Shown here piece after piece: positions 1 through 8,920 of a stretch of 34,436 bases of DNA. The position numbers and the translations under genes were made by a program. The notes beneath the pieces are model-generated. The model worked only from the letters and a program-made list of their open reading frames with translations, had not been told where the DNA came from and ran no database searches. Origin of the DNA: Bacteroidota bacterium (GTDB lineage Bacteria; Bacteroidota; Rhodothermia; Rhodothermales; Bin80); NCBI GenBank assembly GCA_026708685.1, contig JAPOUL010000162.1, positions 1 through 34,436 on the forward strand, given 5' to 3'. How positions within the stretch are numbered: position 1 is the stretch's first letter; each line of letters starts with the position of its first letter.

Positions 1-103
1 TTAAAGCGATCAAAGTTCGTGCACGAGGATTCCGAAATCAAGAGCGGTTTGCGAATGCAATTTACTTCCATCTCGGTGGTCTGGATTTATATCCAGTAGG
101 CTA

Positions 104-652
104 TCAGAATCGGTAAACCCACCGAAAAAGTGGAAGAACCAGAATATGTAACGCATACTCTCTTTCACTGGGCAGACGAATATCATAGCCACAGCATAAA
201 GCGATTTGGCCAGTAGCACGTAGATTCAATCCCACAAGAGCTATGATGTCAGCAACCAGTCCTGGGAATCCTGCAAAACCCGAAACCGCTCCATGGACTG
301 CTGTAAGACTCTGATACCTCAAATCCAAACCTGAAAGTACATCATCTATGGCTTCCAAGTCAAGGGAAGCAATTTCAGTCTTACTGTGGACATCATAACC
401 TTTGGCTTGAAAGGATTTTAGAATCGCTTCAATAGATGAAGAATCTTGTGCGATTTCATTGGTACAATCAACTAGACCGCCAACTAAATTTTCCAGAGTC
501 CATTCAACGGCAGGGATCTCCGTTATCTTTCTGGATAACGTCTTGAGGGGTTGATGTATCCCTCTTATTTTCTGGCGTAACCATGAAGGCTTTTGGTGAT
601 GCCACTCATGTATTTCGCGGAGGACACGCTGTTCGTAAGGGCTCGGTTCCAT
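104..652 (-). CDS. EcsC-family protein, C-terminally truncated
   Basis: The N-terminus (MEPSPYEQRVLREI) and the segment around residues 115-160 (AVSGFAGFPGLVADI, then CCGYD) match the EcsC family, whose biochemical role is poorly defined. Family members are usually about 230-280 residues; this reading frame stops at 182, shortly after the conserved GYD...P.ERE.AL segment. The sequence downstream of the stop (bases 1-103, all three minus frames) shows no recognisable EcsC C-terminus, so the gene may be truncated by a frameshift or deletion near base 125. It lies divergent to the ATPase gene, about 180 bp away. The family call is fairly sure; whether a functional protein is made is doubtful. 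Confidence 0.6.
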   Translation of the reverse strand: MEPSPYEQRVLREIHEWHHQKPSWLRQKIRGIHQPLKTLSRKITEIPAVEWTLENLVGGLVDCTNEIAQDSSSIEAILKSFQAKGYDVHSKTEIASLDLEAIDDVLSGLDLRYQSLTAVHGAVSGFAGFPGLVADIIALVGLNLRATGQIALCCGYDIRLPSEREYALHILVLPLFRWVYRF

Positions 653-830
653 TCAGTAATTGTAACACAGTCGTGTCATTATACGGAATCTATAATCATT
701 TTTGTTCGTATTTTTGTATGATGTGTGTGTGATCGTGCCTGAGACGCTTCACAAGCTGCGGTTTATGAGATTCATCTATCAGAGGGATGAACTCCCGTTT
801 TTCTCATTTCTCTAATCAATTATCTGGAAT

Positions 831-2885
831 ATGACTACTTTCAACAATGGTATCGGACCCTATAAGATGCAAATATCTCGCATGACTGTAGATAAGTTAG
901 GTGTTCGTTTGTATGATCGAGTAAGTGCAGTGGTTGCTGAACTGATTGCCAATGCCTATGATGCGGATGCAGAGACTGTGATGGTTAACGTTCCGTTAAA
1001 CACCTTGTTGGCTAGGCGTAATTCTACAACACATGAAATTGAGGAATTTGAACACGTCATTGAAGTTAAGGATGATGGACATGGAATGACTCCTTCTGAT
1101 GTGAACGAACATTTTCTTTGGGTAGGTAAGGATCGTCGTAAAGATGTAAAACTTGGAAGTCGGTCAAGAAACAAAAACCGTAATGTGATGGGGCGAAAAG
1201 GTATTGGAAAACTTGCCCCGTTTGGTATTTGTAAAATCATAGAAGTGATTTCTGCCGGAGGAAATCCCACCGAGAAAGGTTATATCGTTTCACATTTTAA
1301 GATGGATTATGACCAGATTCTTGAGCATAGTGATGAGCCTATTGAAATAGAACGCGGAGAACTGGACCGAACCTACATGAAAGCGTCGGGCACTACGATT
1401 CGCTTGAGTAATTTTCTTCCAAAACGCGTACCCAACCGAGAAACATTCCATCGACAACTTGCGGTTCGATTCGGTATACAGAAGCAAGACTTCAATATAC
1501 AGGTGACGGATTCCAGAAATCCCGTTGAAAATAAACCTTTCATGATTGGCAGTTACGATATCCCACTAATGGAAGAAACGCGTATTGATCTTGTTGACTT
1601 ACCAGTAGAGCTGGACGATGGGCAAACGTTACCAGTGACAGGTTGGATGGGACTCGCAAAAAATGCCTACAAAAATGAAGAAATGGCTGGGGTTCGCATC
1701 TACGCACGAGGAAAAATCGTTGCTACGACTAGAGATTTTGAAAAACCTGCCGGCTATACTGGCGAATTCACTCTCCGATCCTACCTTGTCGGGGAAGTTC
1801 ATGCAGACTGGATTGATGAAGATGATGGGGAGGATCTCATTACAACTGATCGCCAGGATATTCTCTGGGAATCCGATTATGGACGAGCTCTACGAAAATG
1901 GGGATCGGATCGGATCAAGGCCATTGGGGCTGCCTCTCGCCAGCCTCGTCGGGACAGGGTTGAAATGCTTTTCCTTAAGGCTTCTGATTTAGACAACAGG
2001 GCACGAGATTATTTTGCTGATTCAGAAGTTTCCTCTATGGCCATATCTCTTGGAAAACAGATTGGACGCTTAGCATCCGAGGATGAATTGAATGATGGTG
2101 ACTATGTTGAGTCTCTCACAACGGTTATCCTTACCGTTGCTCCTCATATGGCATTAATTGAAGCTCTCAAGGAATTTCGCTCCAAAGCATTAGGACTCAA
2201 TGGTGGTATTGACAAACTTCTTGATCTTTTCTCCAAAACTCGCATTGCAGAAATGGCCTCTTATGCCCAAATTGCAAGTGAACGAGTGGAAGTGATTCGC
2301 CGTCTGACAGAATTAATTCATAATGATCCCGAAGAATCTGACCTCCAGTCCATTCTTGCAGATGCTCCATGGCTGATTGAACCTACCTGGACCCCTATTA
2401 CAATTAATCAATCCCTGAAACAGTTCGTAAAAGGATTTGAAAACTACTACCACAAAAAGTTTCAAGAAGAAGTGATATTGGCTATCGATCATCATCGCAA
2501 ACGCCCAGACTTTATCCTTGCCAATATGAGTCAAAAACTTCATATTGTTGAAATCAAAGCCGTTGGACATACCTTCAAAAACGCTGATTGGGATCGCCTC
2601 CATAATTATCTTATGGCATTTAGGGACTTCTTTCGTACTCATAGTAAGTTAGAGAAGAAATTTGAAGATAGTTGGGTCGTTGATTTGATTTGTGATTCCG
2701 TTAACATTACTGAGCCAAATAGAGATACTTCATATCGTTTTTGGAAAAATCAGGGAAAAATAATCCAAATTTCTTGGGGAGATTTTCTTACAAGAGCAAC
2801 CCTCGCCAATGAACAATTTCTGGATGTGCAGGATCGCGTCAGAGGCGAAGCGGACCGTCTATCGGATGAACATGAAGGATCGTGA
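831..2885 (+). CDS. GHKL/MORC-like ATPase fused to a PD-(D/E)XK-like nuclease domain
   Basis: The first ~200 residues carry the Bergerat (GHKL) ATP-binding motifs: N box with E37 and N41 (AELIANAYDAD), G1 box DDGHG at 81-85, a G2 glycine loop (GRKGIGKLAPFG) near 125, and SGTTIRL further on. The middle resembles the transducer part of Hsp90/MutL/MORC-type proteins. The C-terminus has the phrase DAPWLIEPTW and then RPDFI (D560) followed by IVEIKA (E574, K576), the expected D...ExK spacing of a restriction-endonuclease-like core. The stop codon overlaps the GTG start of the downstream cytosine methyltransferase by 4 bp, so the two are translationally coupled. MORC/MutL-like ATPases next to DNA methyltransferases are known from bacterial restriction-modification loci. 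Inferred role: ATP-dependent DNA cleavage or remodelling of unmodified DNA. No frameshift is seen. Confidence 0.85.
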   Translation: MTTFNNGIGPYKMQISRMTVDKLGVRLYDRVSAVVAELIANAYDADAETVMVNVPLNTLLARRNSTTHEIEEFEHVIEVKDDGHGMTPSDVNEHFLWVGKDRRKDVKLGSRSRNKNRNVMGRKGIGKLAPFGICKIIEVISAGGNPTEKGYIVSHFKMDYDQILEHSDEPIEIERGELDRTYMKASGTTIRLSNFLPKRVPNRETFHRQLAVRFGIQKQDFNIQVTDSRNPVENKPFMIGSYDIPLMEETRIDLVDLPVELDDGQTLPVTGWMGLAKNAYKNEEMAGVRIYARGKIVATTRDFEKPAGYTGEFTLRSYLVGEVHADWIDEDDGEDLITTDRQDILWESDYGRALRKWGSDRIKAIGAASRQPRRDRVEMLFLKASDLDNRARDYFADSEVSSMAISLGKQIGRLASEDELNDGDYVESLTTVILTVAPHMALIEALKEFRSKALGLNGGIDKLLDLFSKTRIAEMASYAQIASERVEVIRRLTELIHNDPEESDLQSILADAPWLIEPTWTPITINQSLKQFVKGFENYYHKKFQEEVILAIDHHRKRPDFILANMSQKLHIVEIKAVGHTFKNADWDRLHNYLMAFRDFFRTHSKLEKKFEDSWVVDLICDSVNITEPNRDTSYRFWKNQGKIIQISWGDFLTRATLANEQFLDVQDRVRGEADRLSDEHEGS

Positions 2886-4174
2886 AAGCCGTTAGCCTCT
2901 TTTCTAATTGTGGTGCTGGAGATGTAGGATATGCTACCGCTGGTTTCAGGTTTTATGTGATCTCCGAAATCATTCAGCGACGACTTGATGTTGCATCGCT
3001 CAATCATCCAGATGCCATCTCCATAGGGGGAGATCTACGGCAGTCATGGCCTGAGGTGGTTGATGCCTTTAGAGCCTCGCATGGTTTACAGGCCCCTGTG
3101 CTCCTTTGTGGATGCCCTCCATGCCAGGGAATGAGCACTGCCCAAAGTGATCGTGGACTTGAAGCAGATGCTGATGCCGGAACGCGTGACGGACGAAACC
3201 TGCTTGCACTTCCTTTTGCACATGTTGCAAAAGAACTCGCGCCAACTTTCATCGTCGTAGAGAATGTACCTGCTTTCCTGCGACGAAAAGTATATGATCC
3301 ATCAAGAAAGGATCCAGTTTCTGCTGCTACACTACTCACTCGTCGTCTCAAGAACAACTACCATCTCTATACTCTGGTGATCAATCTATCTAAGTATGGC
3401 GTGCCGCAAAGCCGGAATCGAGCATTCCTTACCTTTGTACGTAAAGATTCCAGTGCAGCTGAAGCGCTGATTCAAACCAAAAAGGCCCCCTTCCCACGCC
3501 CGACTCATGGTGCTCCAGAGCTGCCAGATGAGATTACCCTTGATCATGCCCTTGGTGAATTGAACCTTCCCGCTCTTGATGCTCAGTCACTGGAATCAGC
3601 CCGTACCCCAGAATACCCAATGCATCAAGTTCCACTCATATGTGCTGAACGCTATGACATGGTCGCCGCTATTCCCCCGAGAAGTGGTGCAAGTGCATGG
3701 GAATCGAATGTATGTCCATCCTGCGGCTCAGTTGATGCAGAGCAGGATACCCCTCTATGCCCCCAATGCTCTAGTCCCTTACTTCGTCCCGTCATTCGTG
3801 AAGAAGATGGCACATGGAGAATGATTCGCGGATTCAGGAATTCAAGCTATAGACGAATGTCACCAGATGAACCTGCTTCCACAATCACCACTGCAAGTGG
3901 TCACATTGGAAGCGATCGCACTCTTCATCCTTGGGAAAATCGTGTTTTAAGCCCTGCGGAATGTGCCCATCTACAGACTTTTCCAAGTGATTTTATGTGG
4001 GGAAATGCAATTGACCATTGGGGACATTCTCCCGTCCGTCAAATGATCGGTGAGGCCGTTCCGCCGCTATTTACCCAGATGCATGGTGACATATTAGCAT
4101 CCCTTTATCATGAAAAAGATTCATCTATGGCCATGGACAGTGATGACCCGCATTGTCTTCCACCGATCCAGTAG
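2882..4174 (+). CDS. DNA (cytosine-5-)-methyltransferase with embedded zinc ribbon
   Basis: The canonical C5-MTase motifs occur in order: motif I (LFSNCGAGDVGYATAGF), motif IV GCPPCQG with catalytic C81, motif VI ENV with E127, motif VIII QSRNR at 176-180, motif IX (LSPAECAHLQTFP) and motif X (IGEAVPP). It transfers a methyl group from SAM to C5 of cytosine in a target that cannot be deduced here. Between VIII and IX, where the target-recognition domain lies, is a CxxC-x11-CxxC zinc ribbon (C278, C281, C293, C296), an uncommon insertion. The GTG start overlaps the ATPase stop (GTGA), which supports GTG rather than a later ATG. At 430 residues it is within the family range. It is presumably the protective partner of the upstream ATPase-nuclease. 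Confidence 0.92.
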   Translation: MKAVSLFSNCGAGDVGYATAGFRFYVISEIIQRRLDVASLNHPDAISIGGDLRQSWPEVVDAFRASHGLQAPVLLCGCPPCQGMSTAQSDRGLEADADAGTRDGRNLLALPFAHVAKELAPTFIVVENVPAFLRRKVYDPSRKDPVSAATLLTRRLKNNYHLYTLVINLSKYGVPQSRNRAFLTFVRKDSSAAEALIQTKKAPFPRPTHGAPELPDEITLDHALGELNLPALDAQSLESARTPEYPMHQVPLICAERYDMVAAIPPRSGASAWESNVCPSCGSVDAEQDTPLCPQCSSPLLRPVIREEDGTWRMIRGFRNSSYRRMSPDEPASTITTASGHIGSDRTLHPWENRVLSPAECAHLQTFPSDFMWGNAIDHWGHSPVRQMIGEAVPPLFTQMHGDILASLYHEKDSSMAMDSDDPHCLPPIQ

Positions 4175-4485
4175 AAACAGAAACTCACACACTGGTTTGA
4201 GATCACCTGTTCTACATTTCGAATAGCTGTGAGGATTGGATCAGTACATGGATAAACTTTTCGCTGTCAAGTGTGCACTCAAATGATGTCTTCCATTTCC
4301 GTTGAGTCTAAATGTGTAGACTGAGTATGAACTCCTATTGATTTGAGTTTCTCAAATCATTGGAACTTCCATAAAGAGTAGCCCAAGACTTCCACTGACT
4401 TATCAGATGACATGGATTCTCTTTCAGGTTGTTCATTGGTATTGACTACTGCCTCCTTCTGTATGGAAATTCGTATGACATGAGA
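4175..4485. other. Intergenic region between convergent genes
   Basis: This stretch separates the methyltransferase from the converging outer-membrane protein gene. No coding sequence is recognisable. It holds a 6-bp inverted repeat (AGTCTA/TAGACT) near 4306-4323 and a perfect 9-bp hairpin at 4339-4359, which may end transcription from either side. Nothing else is seen. Confidence 0.5.
4339..4359. terminator. Possible bidirectional terminator hairpin
   Basis: A perfect 9-bp stem (TGATTTGAG / CTCAAATCA) with a 3-nt loop lies between two convergent genes, the position expected of a shared terminator. It lacks a clear T-tract on either side and is not GC-rich, so the assignment is tentative. 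Confidence 0.35.
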
Positions 4486-6318
4486 CTAGTTCTCAATGGG
4501 CCAGTAGACACCAAAGCGCATCTGCGCAGCTGGAAGTGGATAATCCACGACGAGCTCATTGCCAGCCATCAAACCAGTTCCGCTGGTGAAATTTTCATAG
4601 AGAAGATACACCGTCGCTGTGCGAATCTTTCCTTTCACGACCAAATCAAGGGTATACGATCCACGAATGGGCCGTCGATCAGAAGACGGAAGAACTAACA
4701 ACCCTGTCGGTGCATGCAGTGTCCGACTGGTCAATGAACTCCATGATCGTCCCAATAATGAAATATCCAGATGCAGATCCCCCGTAAATAAAACTCCCCG
4801 AAATCCTATCTGCCCAGATAAGGTCCACTCAGGGAGCACAAGTTCACCGTGGTATTTCGTCCTGCCTGTTTGGAGATAACCAGCGTTCACCCACCCATAG
4901 ACTCCGTGATCCGCCTTGGTCCGTACATCCAATGCAATTCCAGCCCCCAACGCGGTATGTGAATCCTGAATGACCTCTACCGAATCAATCACCACTTCTC
5001 GGTAATCTACGGCATTAGTCGCACGGGTTATGAATGCGTAGGGGCTGATGATGATGGTCCCCATATGAAGTGGGAGGCCTGCATTGGAGTGTAGCAAGGT
5101 TCCGTGGTTGTCATTTTGTGCTCTGAGATAGCGTCCCCAACTCTGAGTTTCATTTCTGTATGCATCGTAGGAAACCTCTATATAAGGACGTAGACTTAAC
5201 AGTCTTGCCTCTGCACGTAATCCTGCCTTGGGGGACCAATGCCCGTTGAGTCCTTGAATACCTGCCAAAGCAACGATCAATCCAGAATCAAACTTGAGAG
5301 AATCCGTCAACTGAATCCCAATGAACGAAGAAGCCCTCCCATCAGGAAATGCACTTCCTCCTCTAAGTCGTTGCAGATAACCATCTATCCGAGCTTGAAT
5401 ACGATGATTACTTACACCCATATCCCTGTAAACAGATGTCCCCATTCTCCATGATCTCCCTTCTACCCCTTCATAGCGAAGGGTCTGAGTTGACAGATAC
5501 AATGATGCTGTGATATGATGGGTCTTGAATGTACCAAGAAGATCATTACGTACATCTCTTCTGGTATGGTTTTGGCCCCTCACCTGAGCAATCAGGCGAT
5601 TATAGCGTCGGTCATCCTCTCCCAATACTCCACTATGGGCTCCCAAGCGACGCTGGTGATGTAGAAACAAGAATTCTAAAGACCACGAGTAGCGTTGATA
5701 TTGAGTACGCATCAACAACTGACGCTGGCGACGTAATCGACTTCCAGGAAAATCGCCCGCATCCGATGCTCCACCATAACCAAACAGACCCTGGAAAAGA
5801 CCTGATTGCTGGAATGGATTTTTGCGTTGCTGAGCATGTATCGCCGTTATACGCTGAAGCTTGTGGTCTCCTGTTTGATAGTGTAACTGAGTGTGGGGAG
5901 AGTTTGCATGAATCGTTCGTAATTCTGTTTGGACTCCAAATATTCCGCGAGGTGAGCCAAAAGTCAGTTGAGGATTCCGAAGAAGGGCGGTAGGTAGCAA
6001 ATCAAAGCGTGGACGGCCTGTCAAAAGATCATCATAAGGAATGGGGCCGAAATCAAGTTGAACGGCGTGGGGATTCAGTCCATACAAACTCCAGGAATTT
6101 GGCCATGCAAATGCATTAAAGTCGTAGAGGAAGCCTCCAGACTGTCGTAAAAGGGCATAGGTAATGTCATGGTCTGAAGTCAGGGGTGGACCTTCAAGAG
6201 AATCCACACTTGTACGGAATGACTGAAATGAGCGGACTGTATCGGGTGGGGTCTGTGCCCGTCCAACAGATACGATCAAAAGCATTGAAAACAACAATAC
6301 CGCGTGATGCGGAAGCAT
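4486..6318 (-). CDS. Outer-membrane beta-barrel protein, TonB-receptor-like
   Basis: A signal peptide is visible at the start (LLFSMLLIVSVGRA, then QTPP). Residues ~45-125 read like a degenerate TonB plug (ALLRQSGGF, FGPIPYDDLLTGRP, LLPTALLRNPQ), and the rest is a run of alternating polar/hydrophobic strands typical of a transmembrane barrel, ending MRFGVYWPIEN. At 610 residues it is short for a TonB-dependent receptor, and no TonB box or carboxypeptidase-like N-domain is seen, so the substrate and even TonB dependence are uncertain. Its start lies 1 nt beyond the stop of the upstream SDR gene, so the two are probably co-transcribed from the minus strand. Confidence 0.6.
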   Translation of the reverse strand: MLPHHAVLLFSMLLIVSVGRAQTPPDTVRSFQSFRTSVDSLEGPPLTSDHDITYALLRQSGGFLYDFNAFAWPNSWSLYGLNPHAVQLDFGPIPYDDLLTGRPRFDLLPTALLRNPQLTFGSPRGIFGVQTELRTIHANSPHTQLHYQTGDHKLQRITAIHAQQRKNPFQQSGLFQGLFGYGGASDAGDFPGSRLRRQRQLLMRTQYQRYSWSLEFLFLHHQRRLGAHSGVLGEDDRRYNRLIAQVRGQNHTRRDVRNDLLGTFKTHHITASLYLSTQTLRYEGVEGRSWRMGTSVYRDMGVSNHRIQARIDGYLQRLRGGSAFPDGRASSFIGIQLTDSLKFDSGLIVALAGIQGLNGHWSPKAGLRAEARLLSLRPYIEVSYDAYRNETQSWGRYLRAQNDNHGTLLHSNAGLPLHMGTIIISPYAFITRATNAVDYREVVIDSVEVIQDSHTALGAGIALDVRTKADHGVYGWVNAGYLQTGRTKYHGELVLPEWTLSGQIGFRGVLFTGDLHLDISLLGRSWSSLTSRTLHAPTGLLVLPSSDRRPIRGSYTLDLVVKGKIRTATVYLLYENFTSGTGLMAGNELVVDYPLPAAQMRFGVYWPIEN

Positions 6319-6319
6319 T

Positions 6320-7228
6320 TTATAGCCGATGACGCAGATAACTCAAATTCTCTTCATTGAATGGACGCTCGGTCACCTGAAATAAATCATAAAAATGCCG
6401 ATGATCGGCAATATTACCAGCAACCAGCATGGCAAGCTGATCAGGGGTGATCGGTAGCATTTTACCAGCAAAACGAATTCCAGCCCGTACAACAGAGAGA
6501 GGAAGTTTAATTTTGGGTTTGGGCCGCATCCCGATGGCACGCGTCACAATATCCAATAGTTCAAGATAGGAAAACTGCTGAGTACCGACAACGGGAATGA
6601 CCTGACGGTTGACATTTGAGGATGTTAATGCCTGAACCGTGGCATCTGCCACTTCTTCAACAGAAACGGGCTGTAACAGATATTGACCACTTCCGAATAC
6701 TGGAAGAACTGGAAACGGCCGAATCAGAGTACTCGCCAAAACCATGCAGAACTCTTCACGCTCCATCCCAGGATCCCCAAAAATCAAACCGGGACGCAAG
6801 ATGCACCAATGATCCAGTTGCGATTCTTGAACGGCTTGCTCTGCGGCCCACTTCGTAGTTTGATATTTTGTATCACCATCTTTTGATGCACCATTAGCAC
6901 TTACAAAAACTAAGCGAGAAATACCAAATCCTTGTGCAGCCTGAACGACATTTTGTGTTGCTCGCGTATGAAGTGCCTCAAAGGTGATGTTCTGTGATGG
7001 TGTTTCTTTGATAATTCCAACTAGGTGGATGATTGCATCCACATCGGTCATATATTTTTCCAGTGAATCATTTACATCTCCACGAACCAGTTCTACTTCC
7101 TGACTTTCAAATCCTTGAGGGGCACCACCTCTACGTACTAACGCACGCACCTGATGTCCCTGTGCTATACATTCCCGCAGCACGTGACGACCAACAAAAC
7201 CTGTTCCACCTGTTAAGAATATACGCAT
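6320..7228 (-). CDS. NAD(P)-binding SDR family protein (atypical SDR, complex I NDUFA9-like)
   Basis: It begins with the Rossmann dinucleotide-binding signature (IFLTGGTGFVGRHVL), followed by DVDAIIHLVGI and FVSANGAS, the pattern of atypical extended SDRs related to NDUFA9 and other NAD(P)H-binding epimerase-like proteins. The usual YxxxK catalytic pair is replaced by YQTTKWAAEQAV, in which Y and K are kept. The substrate is unknown. I chose the ATG at 7228 over the GTG two codons upstream because MRIFLTGGTG is the normal N-terminus. The gene runs directly into the outer-membrane barrel gene (1 nt gap) and is divergent from rsmD. Confidence 0.8.
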   Translation of the reverse strand: MRIFLTGGTGFVGRHVLRECIAQGHQVRALVRRGGAPQGFESQEVELVRGDVNDSLEKYMTDVDAIIHLVGIIKETPSQNITFEALHTRATQNVVQAAQGFGISRLVFVSANGASKDGDTKYQTTKWAAEQAVQESQLDHWCILRPGLIFGDPGMEREEFCMVLASTLIRPFPVLPVFGSGQYLLQPVSVEEVADATVQALTSSNVNRQVIPVVGTQQFSYLELLDIVTRAIGMRPKPKIKLPLSVVRAGIRFAGKMLPITPDQLAMLVAGNIADHRHFYDLFQVTERPFNEENLSYLRHRL

Positions 7229-7301
7229 AATCACTTTGATTTAGGAATCGTACGCGATTGCATGGTGTTTGATGCTTATTTTTAGTCGAAACACTTTTTT
7301 C

Positions 7302-7841
7302 ATGCGAATTATAGCAGGTCGTTTACGAGGTCGCAGATTGGAGCGATCGAAAAAAATCAAAACGCGTCCGACCACCGATCGCGTTCGTGAGGCATTATTT
7401 GCCCTCGTTGAATCAAGGATGTCACTGGAAGATGCCAGAGTCTTGGATCTATTTTCGGGTACGGGTGCGTTAGCATTTGAAGCACTGAGTCGGGGAGCAG
7501 AAAGTGCGATTCTCATTGAACTAGACCATCATGCTGTCCTTGCCTCTCGCGACAACGCAGACTCTCTTCATTTGAGTGAAAAATGTCATATTTTCTGTTC
7601 AGATGCTGTTGCGTATCTTCAAAGATATAGTGGAACTCCAATGGATCTAATTTTAGCCGATCCACCCTATGACCTTGAATTAATGTCTGACTTACCAGAT
7701 CTAGCCCTACCCCATTTACGACCGGGCGGACTGTTTGTTGTTGAGCATGACACTCGGATTCAATTTTCAGAACATGCGTTTCTCAACACTTCGCGCAGTT
7801 ATGGTCGCACCCATGTCAGTATTTTCCAATCTCAATCATGA
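7302..7841 (+). CDS. rsmD: 16S rRNA (guanine(966)-N(2))-methyltransferase RsmD
   Basis: The typical RsmD opening (MRIIAGRLRGRRL) is followed by RPTTDRVREALF, the SAM-binding glycine motif (LDLFSGTGALAFEALSRGA), and the catalytic DPPY at residues 120-123. It methylates N2 of G966 in 16S rRNA during 30S assembly. The frame is open upstream to a TTG at 7269, but the ATG at 7302 gives the family N-terminus and about 180 residues. The TGA stop overlaps the ATG of coaD (ATGA), the classical rsmD-coaD pairing found in many bacteria. Confidence 0.95.
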   Translation: MRIIAGRLRGRRLERSKKIKTRPTTDRVREALFALVESRMSLEDARVLDLFSGTGALAFEALSRGAESAILIELDHHAVLASRDNADSLHLSEKCHIFCSDAVAYLQRYSGTPMDLILADPPYDLELMSDLPDLALPHLRPGGLFVVEHDTRIQFSEHAFLNTSRSYGRTHVSIFQSQS

Positions 7842-8308
7842 AATTAGCCGTTTATCCTGGGACATTTGATCCCTTTACCCTTGGACATCTTGATATTGCT
7901 GAGCGTGCACTACGCTTATTTGACCAGCTCATCATCACGGTCGCCGTTCATTCAGAGAAGTCAACCCTACTGTCGGCGGAAACTCGCATTGATCTGATCC
8001 GCAAGTCAACCATTCATCTGGACAATATTCGCGTCATGGGCTTTGAGGGCTTGATTGCCCAACATGCAAAAAATCTTGGAGCATGTGCCTTAGTCCGTGG
8101 ATTGCGCTCATCAAGGGACTTTGACTACGAATCCCAAATGGCATATATGAATCGTAGAATGATTCCCGAACTGGACACCATATTTTTTCATACCGATGCC
8201 ACTCACGCACTCACCAGTTCCTCGCTGGTTCGTGATATCCTTCACTGGAATGGTGATATCCGCCCCTTTGTACCTAAAGTGATTGCTGAGGCTTTGACTT
8301 CACAGTAG
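7838..8308 (+). CDS. coaD: Phosphopantetheine adenylyltransferase
   Basis: CoaD catalyses the reversible adenylation of 4'-phosphopantetheine to dephospho-CoA, the penultimate step of CoA synthesis in the cytosol. Diagnostic features are the nucleotidyltransferase motif TLGH (residues 14-17) after YPGTFDPF, the phosphopantetheine-binding region with RGLRSSRDFDYESQMAYMNR, and a C-terminal SSSLVRDI segment (usually [I/S]SST.[V/I]RE). The 156-residue length is normal. It overlaps rsmD by 4 bp and is likely co-transcribed with it. Confidence 0.96.
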   Translation: MKLAVYPGTFDPFTLGHLDIAERALRLFDQLIITVAVHSEKSTLLSAETRIDLIRKSTIHLDNIRVMGFEGLIAQHAKNLGACALVRGLRSSRDFDYESQMAYMNRRMIPELDTIFFHTDATHALTSSSLVRDILHWNGDIRPFVPKVIAEALTSQ

Positions 8309-8920
8309 GCGGCACTCCGAAAGTAGCATGAAACCGTATAGGTTGCATCCATAGGCGTTTGTTTCTGGCGTAGAATGTATAATGATTCCTGCATGGACTC
8401 TACCTCTACCACATGTCCTGAGAGTTAGCTAATCGATTTTAGAGAGTACATTGGAATGAACTTGTTTCCTGGGTCAATCGCTTCATAAAATCATCTCATT
8501 ATATCCTCCAACATGCTCTTTTTTTGAAAAAACCATTCATTTTTTACTTAACAATCCTTTATTATAGACTTTTCTTAATAAAGAAAATTGCGTTTTTGTT
8601 TATTTATACAAAACGTAACTAAAGTTTCTTTAAGTATAATCTTTCCATTCACACAGATGCAATAATCACCCTCTCCATCCTATGAAGAACTCCTTATAGT
8701 ACCTCCCTTTTATTGAAGAAATATGCTTTAAAATGCTTTAAACGCATTATATCGAGTTGATTCATTCTTTTATAGATGCCCCACGAGATCCAATAGACCT
8801 TGATATTTTAACGTTTTCCCAACAAATTTTTGTCTTGAGAATAAAAATCTAATTAGTCTATAAATAAAGGAAAACCTATTTTCGTTTATTTAGTAAGAAT
8901 TATCAAACAATTCTATTTTG
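8309..8920. other. AT-rich intergenic region upstream of the Fic gene
   Basis: About 610 bp without a recognisable gene. The first ~190 bp are of ordinary composition. From about 8500 onward the sequence is markedly AT-rich with runs of T and A, including an imperfect inverted repeat CGTTTTTGT...ACAAAACG near 8592-8617. No promoter can be assigned with confidence. The composition differs from the flanking genes and marks a probable insertion or accessory site. Confidence 0.5.

Noticed and set aside
652..831. A Bacteroidota-type promoter (TATTTTTG at 709-716) for the ATPase gene
   Set aside because: The -7-like box is present, but no -33 TTG-type box stands at the expected distance, so I could not support it.
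4429..5993. Plus-strand open frames opposite the outer-membrane barrel gene
   Set aside because: They are shadows of a well-formed minus-strand coding sequence with signal peptide and barrel pattern.
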